Virus record (IMG/VR): IMGVR_UViG_3300050821_007639
Span: 1 to 39,041 of that record
DNA length: 39,041 nucleotides
Source of the DNA: a virus
Direction: 5' to 3' (one strand)
Positions 13,409 to 20,223 of this stretch are shown in pieces (the first letter of the stretch is position 1; the number at the start of each line of letters is the position of its first letter). The notes beneath the pieces are model-generated. The model was not told the DNA's origin. It searched no databases and saw only the letters and a program-made list of their open reading frames with translations. The translations under genes were made by a program, and so were the position numbers.

Positions 13409-13783
13409 ATGCTTAAGCTATCCGATGAGTCGCGGGGAAGGCTGCTGGGGTTATATCATGGTATGGGATACCAGGATTTCCTTGACATTGGCGAGCAGCT
13501 GTGTCAATTATCCGAGACGGAATTGCTGAAGATGAACCGCGCCGCCGGCGCGACCACCGAGCAAATCCTAAGCGCGCAGGAGCAGTGCCGGGCTCAGCGC
13601 GTGTTTTTCGAACGCTGGCAGATGGAGATGCAGCAGCAAGTGAAAACCTTCGTGGATGAGCAAGAGGCGAGAGGCAAACCTCAACCGCCGCCCGTGGCCC
13701 CGGAGCCGGCGATGAGCCTGGGCGATGCGGCGGAGATCTTAGGGTTAATCCCGGAATCTACCGGTGAGGCATATGGCGGGTGA
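13409..13783 (+). CDS. Small head-associated protein
   Basis: This encodes 124 residues from ATG 13409; GTG 13388 would add seven residues. It is mostly helical, including a likely coiled coil (QEQCRAQRVFFERWQMEMQQQVKTF) and a Pro-rich hinge before a final AEILGLIP helix. It sits between portal and scaffold and overlaps the scaffold start. A head-assembly role is probable by position; the family is not recognised. Confidence 0.6.
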   Translation: MLKLSDESRGRLLGLYHGMGYQDFLDIGEQLCQLSETELLKMNRAAGATTEQILSAQEQCRAQRVFFERWQMEMQQQVKTFVDEQEARGKPQPPPVAPEPAMSLGDAAEILGLIPESTGEAYGG

Positions 13784-14645
13784 AGGAACTGCAAAAGCGT
13801 TTCGGCGGGAGATTGACCTGGGCGACGGGTCGGGGAAACAGGTGTTTGAGGCCGACACCGCCGAGGAGCTCGCTGATAAGCTGGCTGATGCGCAGGTCAA
13901 CGCAACGCGCAAGATTCGCGATCAAGATGGCGAATTGAAGCGCCTGCGCCGCGCGGAATTGAATGCGCCGGCGCGCGGCGAAGACGATCCCGACGGCCCG
14001 ATGCCCGGCTTTAAGCCGAAGGATCTCTCCTCGGATGAATTATTTTCCATCGGACAACGGCTGCAAAATCCAGCGACCGCCGTCGCCGCGCTGCGGGAGG
14101 CGATTGAGGCGGGCCTCGGCGCATCGATGGACGAAGTACGAAAGACGCTGCGGATCGCGCGGGAGACGCCGCGCGAGTTTCGCGGGCGGGACGCAGCCGA
14201 ACAATTTTTGCTGAACCATCCCGAATTCGTTCCGAACGCCGCAAATCAGAAAGCGATGTTCGAATACATGGAGCATCCCGACCGGCGGATGGCGGTCACG
14301 GTGAAAAATTTTGAGATTGCCTTTGGCGTGCTCAGTGCAGCCGGATTGCTGCAGCTGCGCAAGCCTGAGGCGGCAGGAAACGGGAATGGAAACGGCAACG
14401 GCGCGACCCCGGCGGATTCCGGGGCTGGTACGCCGGAGCCGCCTTCCACCCCGAGGTTCGCATCCACGAGCGTGGCCACGCGCGGGTCCGGAACCCCGCG
14501 CGGGGAAACGCGTTCGAAGATGCCAACCGCCGAAGAGATCGACAAAATGTCGGCGAGAGAACACGCCAAATGGCTGACTGTCCCGGGCTTCATGCAGCAC
14601 GAAGAACGGGTGTTGGCCGAACAGTCCCGGCGCCGACGCGGTTGA
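13773..14645 (+). CDS. Scaffolding-like protein
   Basis: This encodes 290 residues. It is acidic and helical at the N-terminus, with a coiled-coil stretch (ELADKLADAQVNATRKIRDQ), a middle helical domain (AAVAALREAIEAG) and a flexible linker with GNGNGNGNG (14376-14402, a hexamer DNA repeat). The end is a basic helix (REHAKWLTVPGFMQHEERVL, then RRRRG). This layout, directly before the capsid gene, is typical of scaffolds, whose basic C-terminal helix binds capsid subunits. ATG 13773 was chosen with GAGG five bases upstream; GTG 13764 is the alternative. Confidence 0.75.
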   Translation: MAGEGTAKAFRREIDLGDGSGKQVFEADTAEELADKLADAQVNATRKIRDQDGELKRLRRAELNAPARGEDDPDGPMPGFKPKDLSSDELFSIGQRLQNPATAVAALREAIEAGLGASMDEVRKTLRIARETPREFRGRDAAEQFLLNHPEFVPNAANQKAMFEYMEHPDRRMAVTVKNFEIAFGVLSAAGLLQLRKPEAAGNGNGNGNGATPADSGAGTPEPPSTPRFASTSVATRGSGTPRGETRSKMPTAEEIDKMSAREHAKWLTVPGFMQHEERVLAEQSRRRRG

Positions 14646-14689
14646 TCTCCGCGACCTAAATCTTCTGCTCTAAAAATCCAGGACAATTC

Positions 14690-15877
14690 ATGCGAACTGT
14701 ATTGGCGTCTGCCGCGATGGCGACGGCGCTCTCAGTTTGTGGCTTTACCGGGCATCTGAACGCGGCCGGGCTGCAATCGGCCCAGTCCGCCCAGCTGGCC
14801 CAGATGAAGTTTGTCGGGACCCGTTGGCGAAACACGGGAATTTCTCCCGCCTCCGCCACCTCGGGCAACCTGCCGCAATCCCTCGCCAAGCACTACGACA
14901 AGGAATTTATCGAAGGGCTGCACACCGAGACGCCGTTCGTCCGGTGCGCCACGCCTAAAGCCTTGCCGATGAAGAGCGGCAACCAGTACGTGCTGTTCCT
15001 CAACGTGCCGTATGGCGGGAACATCAATCAGGCCTCGGAAGGCACGGTGGGCAGCGGCATCGCCCCGTCCGTGCTGACGACCACGGCCACGATCGGCGAA
15101 TACGCCGACTACATCAACTTTTCCAGCTACGCCCTATTCACCGCGATCGACGACACGATCGTGGCGCAGGCGCGGGAGCTGGCCTACCGCCTGGCGGTCT
15201 CGCTCTCCCAGCTTACGCGCAACACGGCGGACGGGCTGAGCGCGATCGACGCGTCGGTCTCCGTGAAGCTGGCGGCGACGTCGACCACGGTGTTCACGGT
15301 CAATTCGATCGGGCAAATTCGCGCGAGCAAGATGTCGCTCGTGGGCCGCTCGGTGAAGAGCTTCGACGAAGCGCGGGCGCGGTTCGTCGGCGTGATTCAT
15401 CCCTTTACCTGGGGCGACTGCCTGAACGACACGACCAACAACAGCGCCATCGACCAGCTGAAGCACACGGTCGAAGGCCAGATGAAGATCGAAGAGCTGC
15501 CGATCAACGACCTGGCGGAAGTCTTCGAGTTGCCGGGCACGGGGATCGAGTTCTACCAGTCGAACCTGGTGACGCAGTCCCAGAACTACAACCCGGGCAC
15601 GGGCGCGGTGACGGGCCTGACGGCGCTGAGGACGTACATCTTCGGGAAGGACGCGGTGATTCGCGTGTCCTTGGACGCCCCGGGGGATACGGCGTACGGC
15701 GACGGCAGCTACCGCAACGTGAAGTGCTTCACGGAATCGAACGCTGGGCCGACGAAGTCGGATCCGAGCGGACTGATTCCGGGCTGGACCTCGTATCGAT
15801 GCCATTACACCACGACCGCGCCGCCGGACACGACGATGCGGGCGCGTACGATCGATGCGGGATCGGCGATAAGTTAA
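14690..15877 (+). CDS. Major capsid protein, N4-gp56 family
   Basis: This encodes 395 residues. It resembles the N4-gp56 capsid family, with an N-terminal region AKHYDKEFIEGLHTETPFVRC followed by KSGNQYVLFLNVPYGG. A long spine helix comes next (AQARELAYRLAVSLSQL), then the family-like HPFTWGDCLNDT and LRTYIFGKDAVIRV near the C-terminus. HK97-fold subunits form the icosahedral shell. The first 27 residues are hydrophobic and signal-like, which is odd for a capsid, so the start could lie further in. A strong terminator follows, fitting the highest-expressed gene of the operon. Confidence 0.82.
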   Translation: MRTVLASAAMATALSVCGFTGHLNAAGLQSAQSAQLAQMKFVGTRWRNTGISPASATSGNLPQSLAKHYDKEFIEGLHTETPFVRCATPKALPMKSGNQYVLFLNVPYGGNINQASEGTVGSGIAPSVLTTTATIGEYADYINFSSYALFTAIDDTIVAQARELAYRLAVSLSQLTRNTADGLSAIDASVSVKLAATSTTVFTVNSIGQIRASKMSLVGRSVKSFDEARARFVGVIHPFTWGDCLNDTTNNSAIDQLKHTVEGQMKIEELPINDLAEVFELPGTGIEFYQSNLVTQSQNYNPGTGAVTGLTALRTYIFGKDAVIRVSLDAPGDTAYGDGSYRNVKCFTESNAGPTKSDPSGLIPGWTSYRCHYTTTAPPDTTMRARTIDAGSAIS

Positions 15878-15945
15878 CGATACTTCCAACTGACGAGGAG
15901 GACGGCCTGCGGCGCTACTGTTCGGCGCCGCTGGGAATGGACAGC

Positions 15946-15996
15946 TGAGAAGGGGCGATGAAGGGCAAGCCGTGTAGACGGCATCGCCCCTTTTCA
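15946..15996 (+). terminator. Strong intrinsic terminator after the capsid gene
   Basis: TGAGAAGGGGCGATG (15946-15960) pairs with CATCGCCCCTTTTCA (15982-15996), 15 base pairs with one G-T wobble. A further CCGT/ACGG pair lies near the top, and the TTTT is in the 3' arm. A second 7-bp hairpin (15909-15915 with 15925-15931) precedes it. This limits read-through from the capsid gene to the neck genes. Confidence 0.8.
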
Positions 15997-16008
15997 GAAT
16001 CGAGCGAA

Positions 16009-16767
16009 ATGAGCAAGAAGAAACGATCGGCGGCAATCGTTCAAGAACGCAGTCAGGCGGAGACCGCACGATCGAAAATTTCAGAGGGACGCGAAGCTTT
16101 GCGTTGGGACACGCTGGATCGTGAACTCGCGGTCGGGCAGCCGCACACCGATGCCGAAAAGCGCGAGGCGGAAGCGATGGCCGCTCTGCCGCATGAAACG
16201 CATGCTTCGAGCGAAACGCAGGAAAGTTTACAACAGCTGCGGGAAGACAATACCGCGGCGGTGGCGGGTCAGCGTTGGCCGCGCCAGGAGGAACTGAGCG
16301 AGGCGCACCTCGACGAGCGCACTGGGCGGATCCTGCATGCGAGCACGTTTGTGCAGATGCTGTGGAAGTGCGGGATCGTCTGCATTCTGACGAAGTGCCA
16401 GACCGAAGGCCTGCGCTCCCTGAAAGGTAAAGCGCACGAGCAGGAACGCCGCGCGATGTATGAACGGACGATGGCCGGCCTGGTGATCAACAGCTCGCGG
16501 GCGATGCCGCTGCCGGCGCCGCGCTATGCGTCCTGGGTGCAGATCCCGGCGATGATCGAATATTCGGTGATGCGTTTCGACGAGCACGGCCTGCCGACGC
16601 GGGAAAAGTTTCGCGGCTGGCGCACGGTGCTCCTGGACCTGATCCGTCAGGGCTTCCTGACCGAGCGCCAAGCGAACTGGGTGTTCGGCGAGCCGCGCGG
16701 GCCGGCCGCGCGCCGCTGGCAAGAAATTCTGCAATCGTTCCGAAACGGTGGATTGATTTCGAGTTAG
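16009..16767 (+). CDS. Hypothetical neck-region protein
   Basis: This encodes 252 residues. ATG 16009 was chosen because the earlier ATG 15958, though preceded by AAGGGGCG, lies inside the terminator stem. The first 90 residues are charged, probably disordered. Residues about 110-250 look folded: FVQMLWKCGIVCILTKC, then WVQIPAMIEYSVMRFDEHG, then GWRTVLLDLIRQGFLTERQANWVFG. No family is recognised. It lies between capsid and the coiled-coil protein, so a head-completion or regulatory role is possible. Confidence 0.6.
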   Translation: MSKKKRSAAIVQERSQAETARSKISEGREALRWDTLDRELAVGQPHTDAEKREAEAMAALPHETHASSETQESLQQLREDNTAAVAGQRWPRQEELSEAHLDERTGRILHASTFVQMLWKCGIVCILTKCQTEGLRSLKGKAHEQERRAMYERTMAGLVINSSRAMPLPAPRYASWVQIPAMIEYSVMRFDEHGLPTREKFRGWRTVLLDLIRQGFLTERQANWVFGEPRGPAARRWQEILQSFRNGGLISS

Positions 16768-16776
16768 GAGGGCGCA

Positions 16777-17280
16777 ATGCCCGAAGAGAGCCGCACGCTG
16801 AAGGAACTGCAGGAAGAGAACCTGCGGATCCAGAACGAGCACCTGAAGCAGCAAACTGAGTTTTACGCCGAGCAAAACGAGATCGCGCGCATGCGCAAGC
16901 GCACGATGAAGCTGCGCCACGAGGACGCGGAGAAGAGCCTCCAGGATCAGCGGCAGGAATTCGCCCGGCAGATGCAGGTCTGCAATCACAAAAAGGGCGG
17001 CAAGGGCGACGACCTGAAAAATAAGAACGGAAACGACCCGAATTACGCCGTGATCAAGCACCAGTACCCCTGGGGCGAGTGGGCCGTGATCTGCACCCGC
17101 TGCCCGGCGGAATGGCGGCCGGGCGACACGGAGAAAAACCACGTGACGCGGATCTCGTTCAAAACGGCGTTCGAGTGGCCCACGGACAATACGTCGAGCG
17201 GGTCGGCGCTGTTCCGGATCCCGGACGAGCGGCTGGCGCAGCTGCGGCGGGAGCACCAGGAGCAATTCGCGCCGGCGTGA
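16777..17280 (+). CDS. Coiled-coil protein with a small zinc ribbon
   Basis: This encodes 167 residues and has a clear ribosome-binding site (TAGGAGGG). Residues 5-75 form a long coiled coil with heptads (TLKELQEENLRIQNEHLKQQ and beyond). The C-terminal half holds a C-H site (QVCNHKK near residue 67) and a C-x2-C site (CTRC near residue 107), together making a four-ligand zinc ribbon. The closing helix is acidic and basic. It looks like a structural or assembly factor of the neck region. The family is not recognised. Confidence 0.65.
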   Translation: MPEESRTLKELQEENLRIQNEHLKQQTEFYAEQNEIARMRKRTMKLRHEDAEKSLQDQRQEFARQMQVCNHKKGGKGDDLKNKNGNDPNYAVIKHQYPWGEWAVICTRCPAEWRPGDTEKNHVTRISFKTAFEWPTDNTSSGSALFRIPDERLAQLRREHQEQFAPA

Positions 17281-17295
17281 GAGGGGCCGTCGTTC

Positions 17296-17319
17296 GTGAT
17301 TCGTGGCTTGTGATTCGTG
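17296..17319. repeat. Tandem 10-bp direct repeat, 14-bp period
   Basis: GTGATTCGTG occurs at 17296-17305 and again at 17310-17319, with GTGA starting a third partial copy at 17324. It lies between the coiled-coil gene and the Acb2-like gene, just before a dispersed palindrome. Confidence 0.6.
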
Positions 17320-17336
17320 ACTGGTGAAACTCAGAA

Positions 17337-17354
17337 ATTGCAGACGTTTGCAAA
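17337..17354. repeat. Dispersed 18-bp palindrome, copy 3
   Basis: ATTGCAGACGTTTGCAAA matches the consensus at 16 of 18 positions. It is intergenic and ends 13 bases before the Acb2-like start. Confidence 0.65.
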
Positions 17355-17367
17355 ACGGGGAGACCCG

Positions 17368-17616
17368 ATGATTTCCGATGCGGAGCTCGAGAACTGGTTT
17401 ACGTATCACGCCCCGAAGGGCGACGACCAGCAAGCCTATCTTCTGATTCGGGCGCAGGGCCTGCTCTTGGCGAAGACGATCGTTCAGAACACGCCATCCG
17501 GCGCGGATCAGACGGCCGCGATCCGCAAGGTCCGCGAGGCGGTGATGACGGCGAATCAGGCCCGCGCGTGCGGCGATGGGCCGAACGACGCGGCCGCATC
17601 GGCGGATTGGGGTTAA
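17368..17616 (+). CDS. acb2: Acb2/Tad1 hairpin-domain protein, predicted anti-CBASS / anti-Thoeris sponge
   Basis: This encodes 82 residues. Residues about 8-66 match the Acb2/Tad1 helical-hairpin domain: ENWFTYHAPKGD, then IRAQGLLLAKTIVQNTP, then TAAIRKVREAVMTANQA. Proteins of this family assemble into hexamers that bind cyclic nucleotide signals from CBASS (cyclic di- or trinucleotides) or, for Tad1, Thoeris (gcADPR), so that the effector is never activated. ATG 17368 follows GGGGAGA. The gene is embedded among neck genes rather than in an early anti-defence cluster, so it would be made late, or from read-through, unless it has its own promoter. Recognition is by sequence pattern from memory; ligand choice cannot be told. 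Confidence 0.72.
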   Translation: MISDAELENWFTYHAPKGDDQQAYLLIRAQGLLLAKTIVQNTPSGADQTAAIRKVREAVMTANQARACGDGPNDAAASADWG

Positions 17617-17617
17617 A

Positions 17618-18700
17618 TTGGCGGCGCCGTTCAATTCGACGAAGCAGCTGCAGGACGCGGTGGATTTCGCCCGGGCGTTTCCGGAGCTGACCCCGGTGCT
17701 GAAGGCGGGCGGCTACGCGGACCAGCCGGCGCGCGACATCGCGAACCGCGTGATGGCGGCGATGCTGGGCGGCGGTTTCGTCGACGGCAGGAAAGTGGGC
17801 CCATTCCCCTGGAAGTGGAACCGGATCATCCCGCCGGCGTTCCTGACGAACGGCTGGCAGCAGGATTACGCCACGGCGATGAGCGCGCAGGCGGCGAATC
17901 CCGCGCTGCTCGGCTGGCTGCAGGACGGCATCCTGCTCGACATCAACAACACGGCCCCCCGGCAGCCGTACTGGGGCCTCGAGGTGGTGCGCGATCTGCA
18001 GCTCACGTACGCGCAGTGGGGCCGGCCGACGCAGGTCTGCTGGTATCGCAACAAGGATTTGCAATACGGCGTGTGGGGCGGCGGCGTCACGGCCGGCGTG
18101 GGCGCGCAGAATCCGGGCTCCGGCTCGGTCTATGTGAATCCGCTGGGTGCGGCTTCGCCGCCGGCGAATCCGGTGCAGCAACTCCTCGACGCGAATGGCA
18201 ACTTCCTGCTCTTGACGGGCTATGGCACGGAGGGCACGACGGCGCCGGTAGCGCTGGCGAATTCCGCGCCGGGGACGACGGCGACTCCAGGGGCGGGCGC
18301 GACGACGACGTGGACCGTGGTCGACCCGAACGGTCAGGGATTCCGGCTCAATCCCGTGCCCCCGCAGCTCGCGCGGACCTACCAGGTGCAGCTGGTGGGC
18401 CAGGCGCGGCCGGTGCTCTTCACGACGCTCTCGCAATTGCTCGATCCGATCCCGGACGATTTCTCGATGTATTTCTTCGACGGCTTTGTCGTCGAGTGCT
18501 ACCGCCGTTCGCCGGAAAAAACGATCCGGGCGAAATTCGACGACGAATTCAAGCTATGGATGCTGGCGCTGCAGGAAGCGATGGGGAAGAGCGACAAAGA
18601 GCGCGACGCGTTCGGGTTCTATCCGGATACGGGGATCATGGACACCTGGCCGACCACGCAGACGGACGCGGGCTGGCCGTTCGCGCCGACGGGAACGTAA
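17618..18700 (+). CDS. Tail connector / head-tail adaptor protein, large paralogue
   Basis: This encodes 360 residues starting at TTG 17618, one base after the previous stop. It shares features with the protein at 19295: PFPWKWNR near residue 62, a pattern LLDPIPDDFSMYFFDGFV near residue 275, and a C-terminal helix in the same order (KLWMLALQEAMGKSDKERDAF). This suggests duplicated connector subunits. The central Gly/Ala/Pro-rich part (about residues 150-235) looks like an inserted loop domain absent from the shorter paralogue. A role at the neck of a short tail is inferred from position between capsid and nozzle genes. Confidence 0.65.
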   Translation: MAAPFNSTKQLQDAVDFARAFPELTPVLKAGGYADQPARDIANRVMAAMLGGGFVDGRKVGPFPWKWNRIIPPAFLTNGWQQDYATAMSAQAANPALLGWLQDGILLDINNTAPRQPYWGLEVVRDLQLTYAQWGRPTQVCWYRNKDLQYGVWGGGVTAGVGAQNPGSGSVYVNPLGAASPPANPVQQLLDANGNFLLLTGYGTEGTTAPVALANSAPGTTATPGAGATTTWTVVDPNGQGFRLNPVPPQLARTYQVQLVGQARPVLFTTLSQLLDPIPDDFSMYFFDGFVVECYRRSPEKTIRAKFDDEFKLWMLALQEAMGKSDKERDAFGFYPDTGIMDTWPTTQTDAGWPFAPTGT

Positions 18701-18733
18701 AGGTAGTGGCACGGGACCGGGAGGGCACCTGAG

Positions 18734-19285
18734 TTGAGTTTCCCTTTTGCAATATTAAGGCTGGCACCAGCGGCTACTCGTATCTTGGGAGCGCTACTTT
18801 TAGGACTAGCGGCTCGAATTGCCAGAATTTTTCCCAATCCAAGGCGTTACGAGAGCGCGAGACAGTACGAGGCTCGCTACGAGAGCGGCTCACAATTAAC
18901 TGCGGAGTGCCGCGAACAGATCATCCTCGGCGTGATCGAGCAAGCCACTCCTCGATGGTGGAAATGGCCGTTCAATTGGTTCAATATCTGCCCGCTCAAT
19001 CATGTTTCTGAAGTATTTCACATCGACTTTACACATCGCAATGATGCCTATCGTCTCTTGGAGACCTACCACTGCGTACATCAATTCCAGATTCCCCGCG
19101 AAATCCGCAAGGCCATTCCCGCTCTAATCCGTGAAGCGCTGTCCTCGAAGATAAACGTTACGTGTGAAATCGAAGAAGCAGTGCGGCACGTGAACCGCGA
19201 TGACGATTCCTTCCTTCGTCGCCATGGGGCGCCGCCGCATGGGCCCCGTACGAAACGTGGCCTCGCCGTGGCTCGTTACCGGTGA
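18734..19285 (+). CDS. Orphan protein with N-terminal membrane segment, atypical composition
   Basis: This encodes 183 residues starting at TTG 18734, with GGGAGG nine bases upstream. Residues about 5-32 form a hydrophobic segment (FAILRLAPAATRILGALLLG). The rest contains WWKWPFNWFNICPLNH and a histidine-rich middle, ending in a basic tail. The base composition is visibly less GC-rich than the flanking paralogues, and it interrupts an otherwise continuous pair of related neck genes. I do not recognise a family. It looks like a late-acquired cargo gene (a moron); defence, anti-defence or membrane modification are possible, and none is shown. Confidence 0.6.
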   Translation: MSFPFAILRLAPAATRILGALLLGLAARIARIFPNPRRYESARQYEARYESGSQLTAECREQIILGVIEQATPRWWKWPFNWFNICPLNHVSEVFHIDFTHRNDAYRLLETYHCVHQFQIPREIRKAIPALIREALSSKINVTCEIEEAVRHVNRDDDSFLRRHGAPPHGPRTKRGLAVARYR

Positions 19286-19294
19286 ATCGAAAAC

Positions 19295-20020
19295 ATGGCC
19301 TCCACGATCACACTTCAAAATACGATCAATTTCACGGCGGGGTTTTTGTTCAATCAGCCCCTGGCGCTGGGGGCGGCGAACGAGCCGGCCATCACGATCG
19401 CGAACGTGGTGAAGCAGGCGATCCTGGGGCCGCCGTTTTCCTGGCGGTGGAATCGCACGATTCAGGCGAGCTTCAATCTCACCACGGGCGTACAGGATTA
19501 CCCTAAGGCGTACGGCACGTTCGGATTTCTGGAAAAGGCCTGGCTCTCCTGGGCGGGCGGGGCCACGGTCAAGGAAATTGCCGAGGTCGTGGAGCTCCTG
19601 GCGGCGGAATCTGTCCAGGGGCGGCCGGACCAGCAGATCGCCGCGCAGCTCGACGACAATGCCGGCAACATCACGTTTCGCGTGAAGCCCGCGCCGGACG
19701 CGGCCGCGACGTACGCGCTGACGATCGTGCAGCAGAACAAAGCGACGCTCTTCAGCGCGCTCTCCGGCAACTGGGGCCCCATCCCGGATGAGATGAGCTA
19801 TCTCTACCAGTATGGGTTTCTGGGTTTGGCGCTCGCGTTCAAAAAGGATCCGCGGTCGCAGATTTACGACGCGCGCTTCGTGGCGCACCTGCTGGGCGCG
19901 CAGAGCGGCCTGAGCGAGATGCAGAAGAATATTTTCCTGGACAAGTGGCTGGCGACGGGCCTGCAGATCCAGACGACGGCGCAGCGGATGCAGCAGGGCG
20001 TGCAGGGGCGGGCGCAGTGA
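19295..20020 (+). CDS. Tail connector / head-tail adaptor protein, small paralogue
   Basis: This encodes 241 residues. It shares PFSWRWNR near residue 48, LSGNWGPIPDEMSYLYQYGFL near residue 160 and an equivalent C-terminal helical region with the protein at 17618. It lacks the long internal insertion. It probably forms part of the neck ring between portal and nozzle, as gp11-type proteins do in short-tailed phages. The next gene begins at GTG 20017 inside its last codons. Confidence 0.65.
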   Translation: MASTITLQNTINFTAGFLFNQPLALGAANEPAITIANVVKQAILGPPFSWRWNRTIQASFNLTTGVQDYPKAYGTFGFLEKAWLSWAGGATVKEIAEVVELLAAESVQGRPDQQIAAQLDDNAGNITFRVKPAPDAAATYALTIVQQNKATLFSALSGNWGPIPDEMSYLYQYGFLGLALAFKKDPRSQIYDARFVAHLLGAQSGLSEMQKNIFLDKWLATGLQIQTTAQRMQQGVQGRAQ

Positions 20021-20220
20021 GCGAAGAGCAAAATTCGCAGACGTCTGTAAAGGTGCGGTGCGTGATCGCGTGCGTGCCGGCGGGGCACCGGAAGTACCTG
20101 GTGGCCGCTCCGGAGCCGCTGACGCTGAATCGCGTGTATTGCCCGGGCTGCCGCGCGCACCGCCGGTTCGAGGTCGTGCCGTCGTCGGAAATTTCCCCGC
20201 TCCACAACGAGGTGCTGTAG
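20017..20220 (+). CDS. Small zinc-ribbon protein
   Basis: This encodes 67 residues. GTG 20017 overlaps the preceding stop (GTGA). CVIAC and CPGCRAHR give a four-ligand metal site. The first codons contain a dispersed palindrome copy (20034-20051). It ends three bases before the nozzle gene. The function is unknown. Confidence 0.6.
   Translation: MSEEQNSQTSVKVRCVIACVPAGHRKYLVAAPEPLTLNRVYCPGCRAHRRFEVVPSSEISPLHNEVL
20034..20051. repeat. Dispersed 18-bp palindrome, copy 4
   Basis: TTCGCAGACGTCTGTAAA matches the consensus at 16 of 18 positions and contains the perfect core CAGACGTCTG. Confidence 0.65.
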
Positions 20221-20223
20221 CCG

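Noticed and set aside
16228-17634. 468-residue open frame on the minus strand
   Set aside because: Antisense to the zinc-ribbon coiled-coil and Acb2-like genes, with Arg/Leu/His-biased composition.
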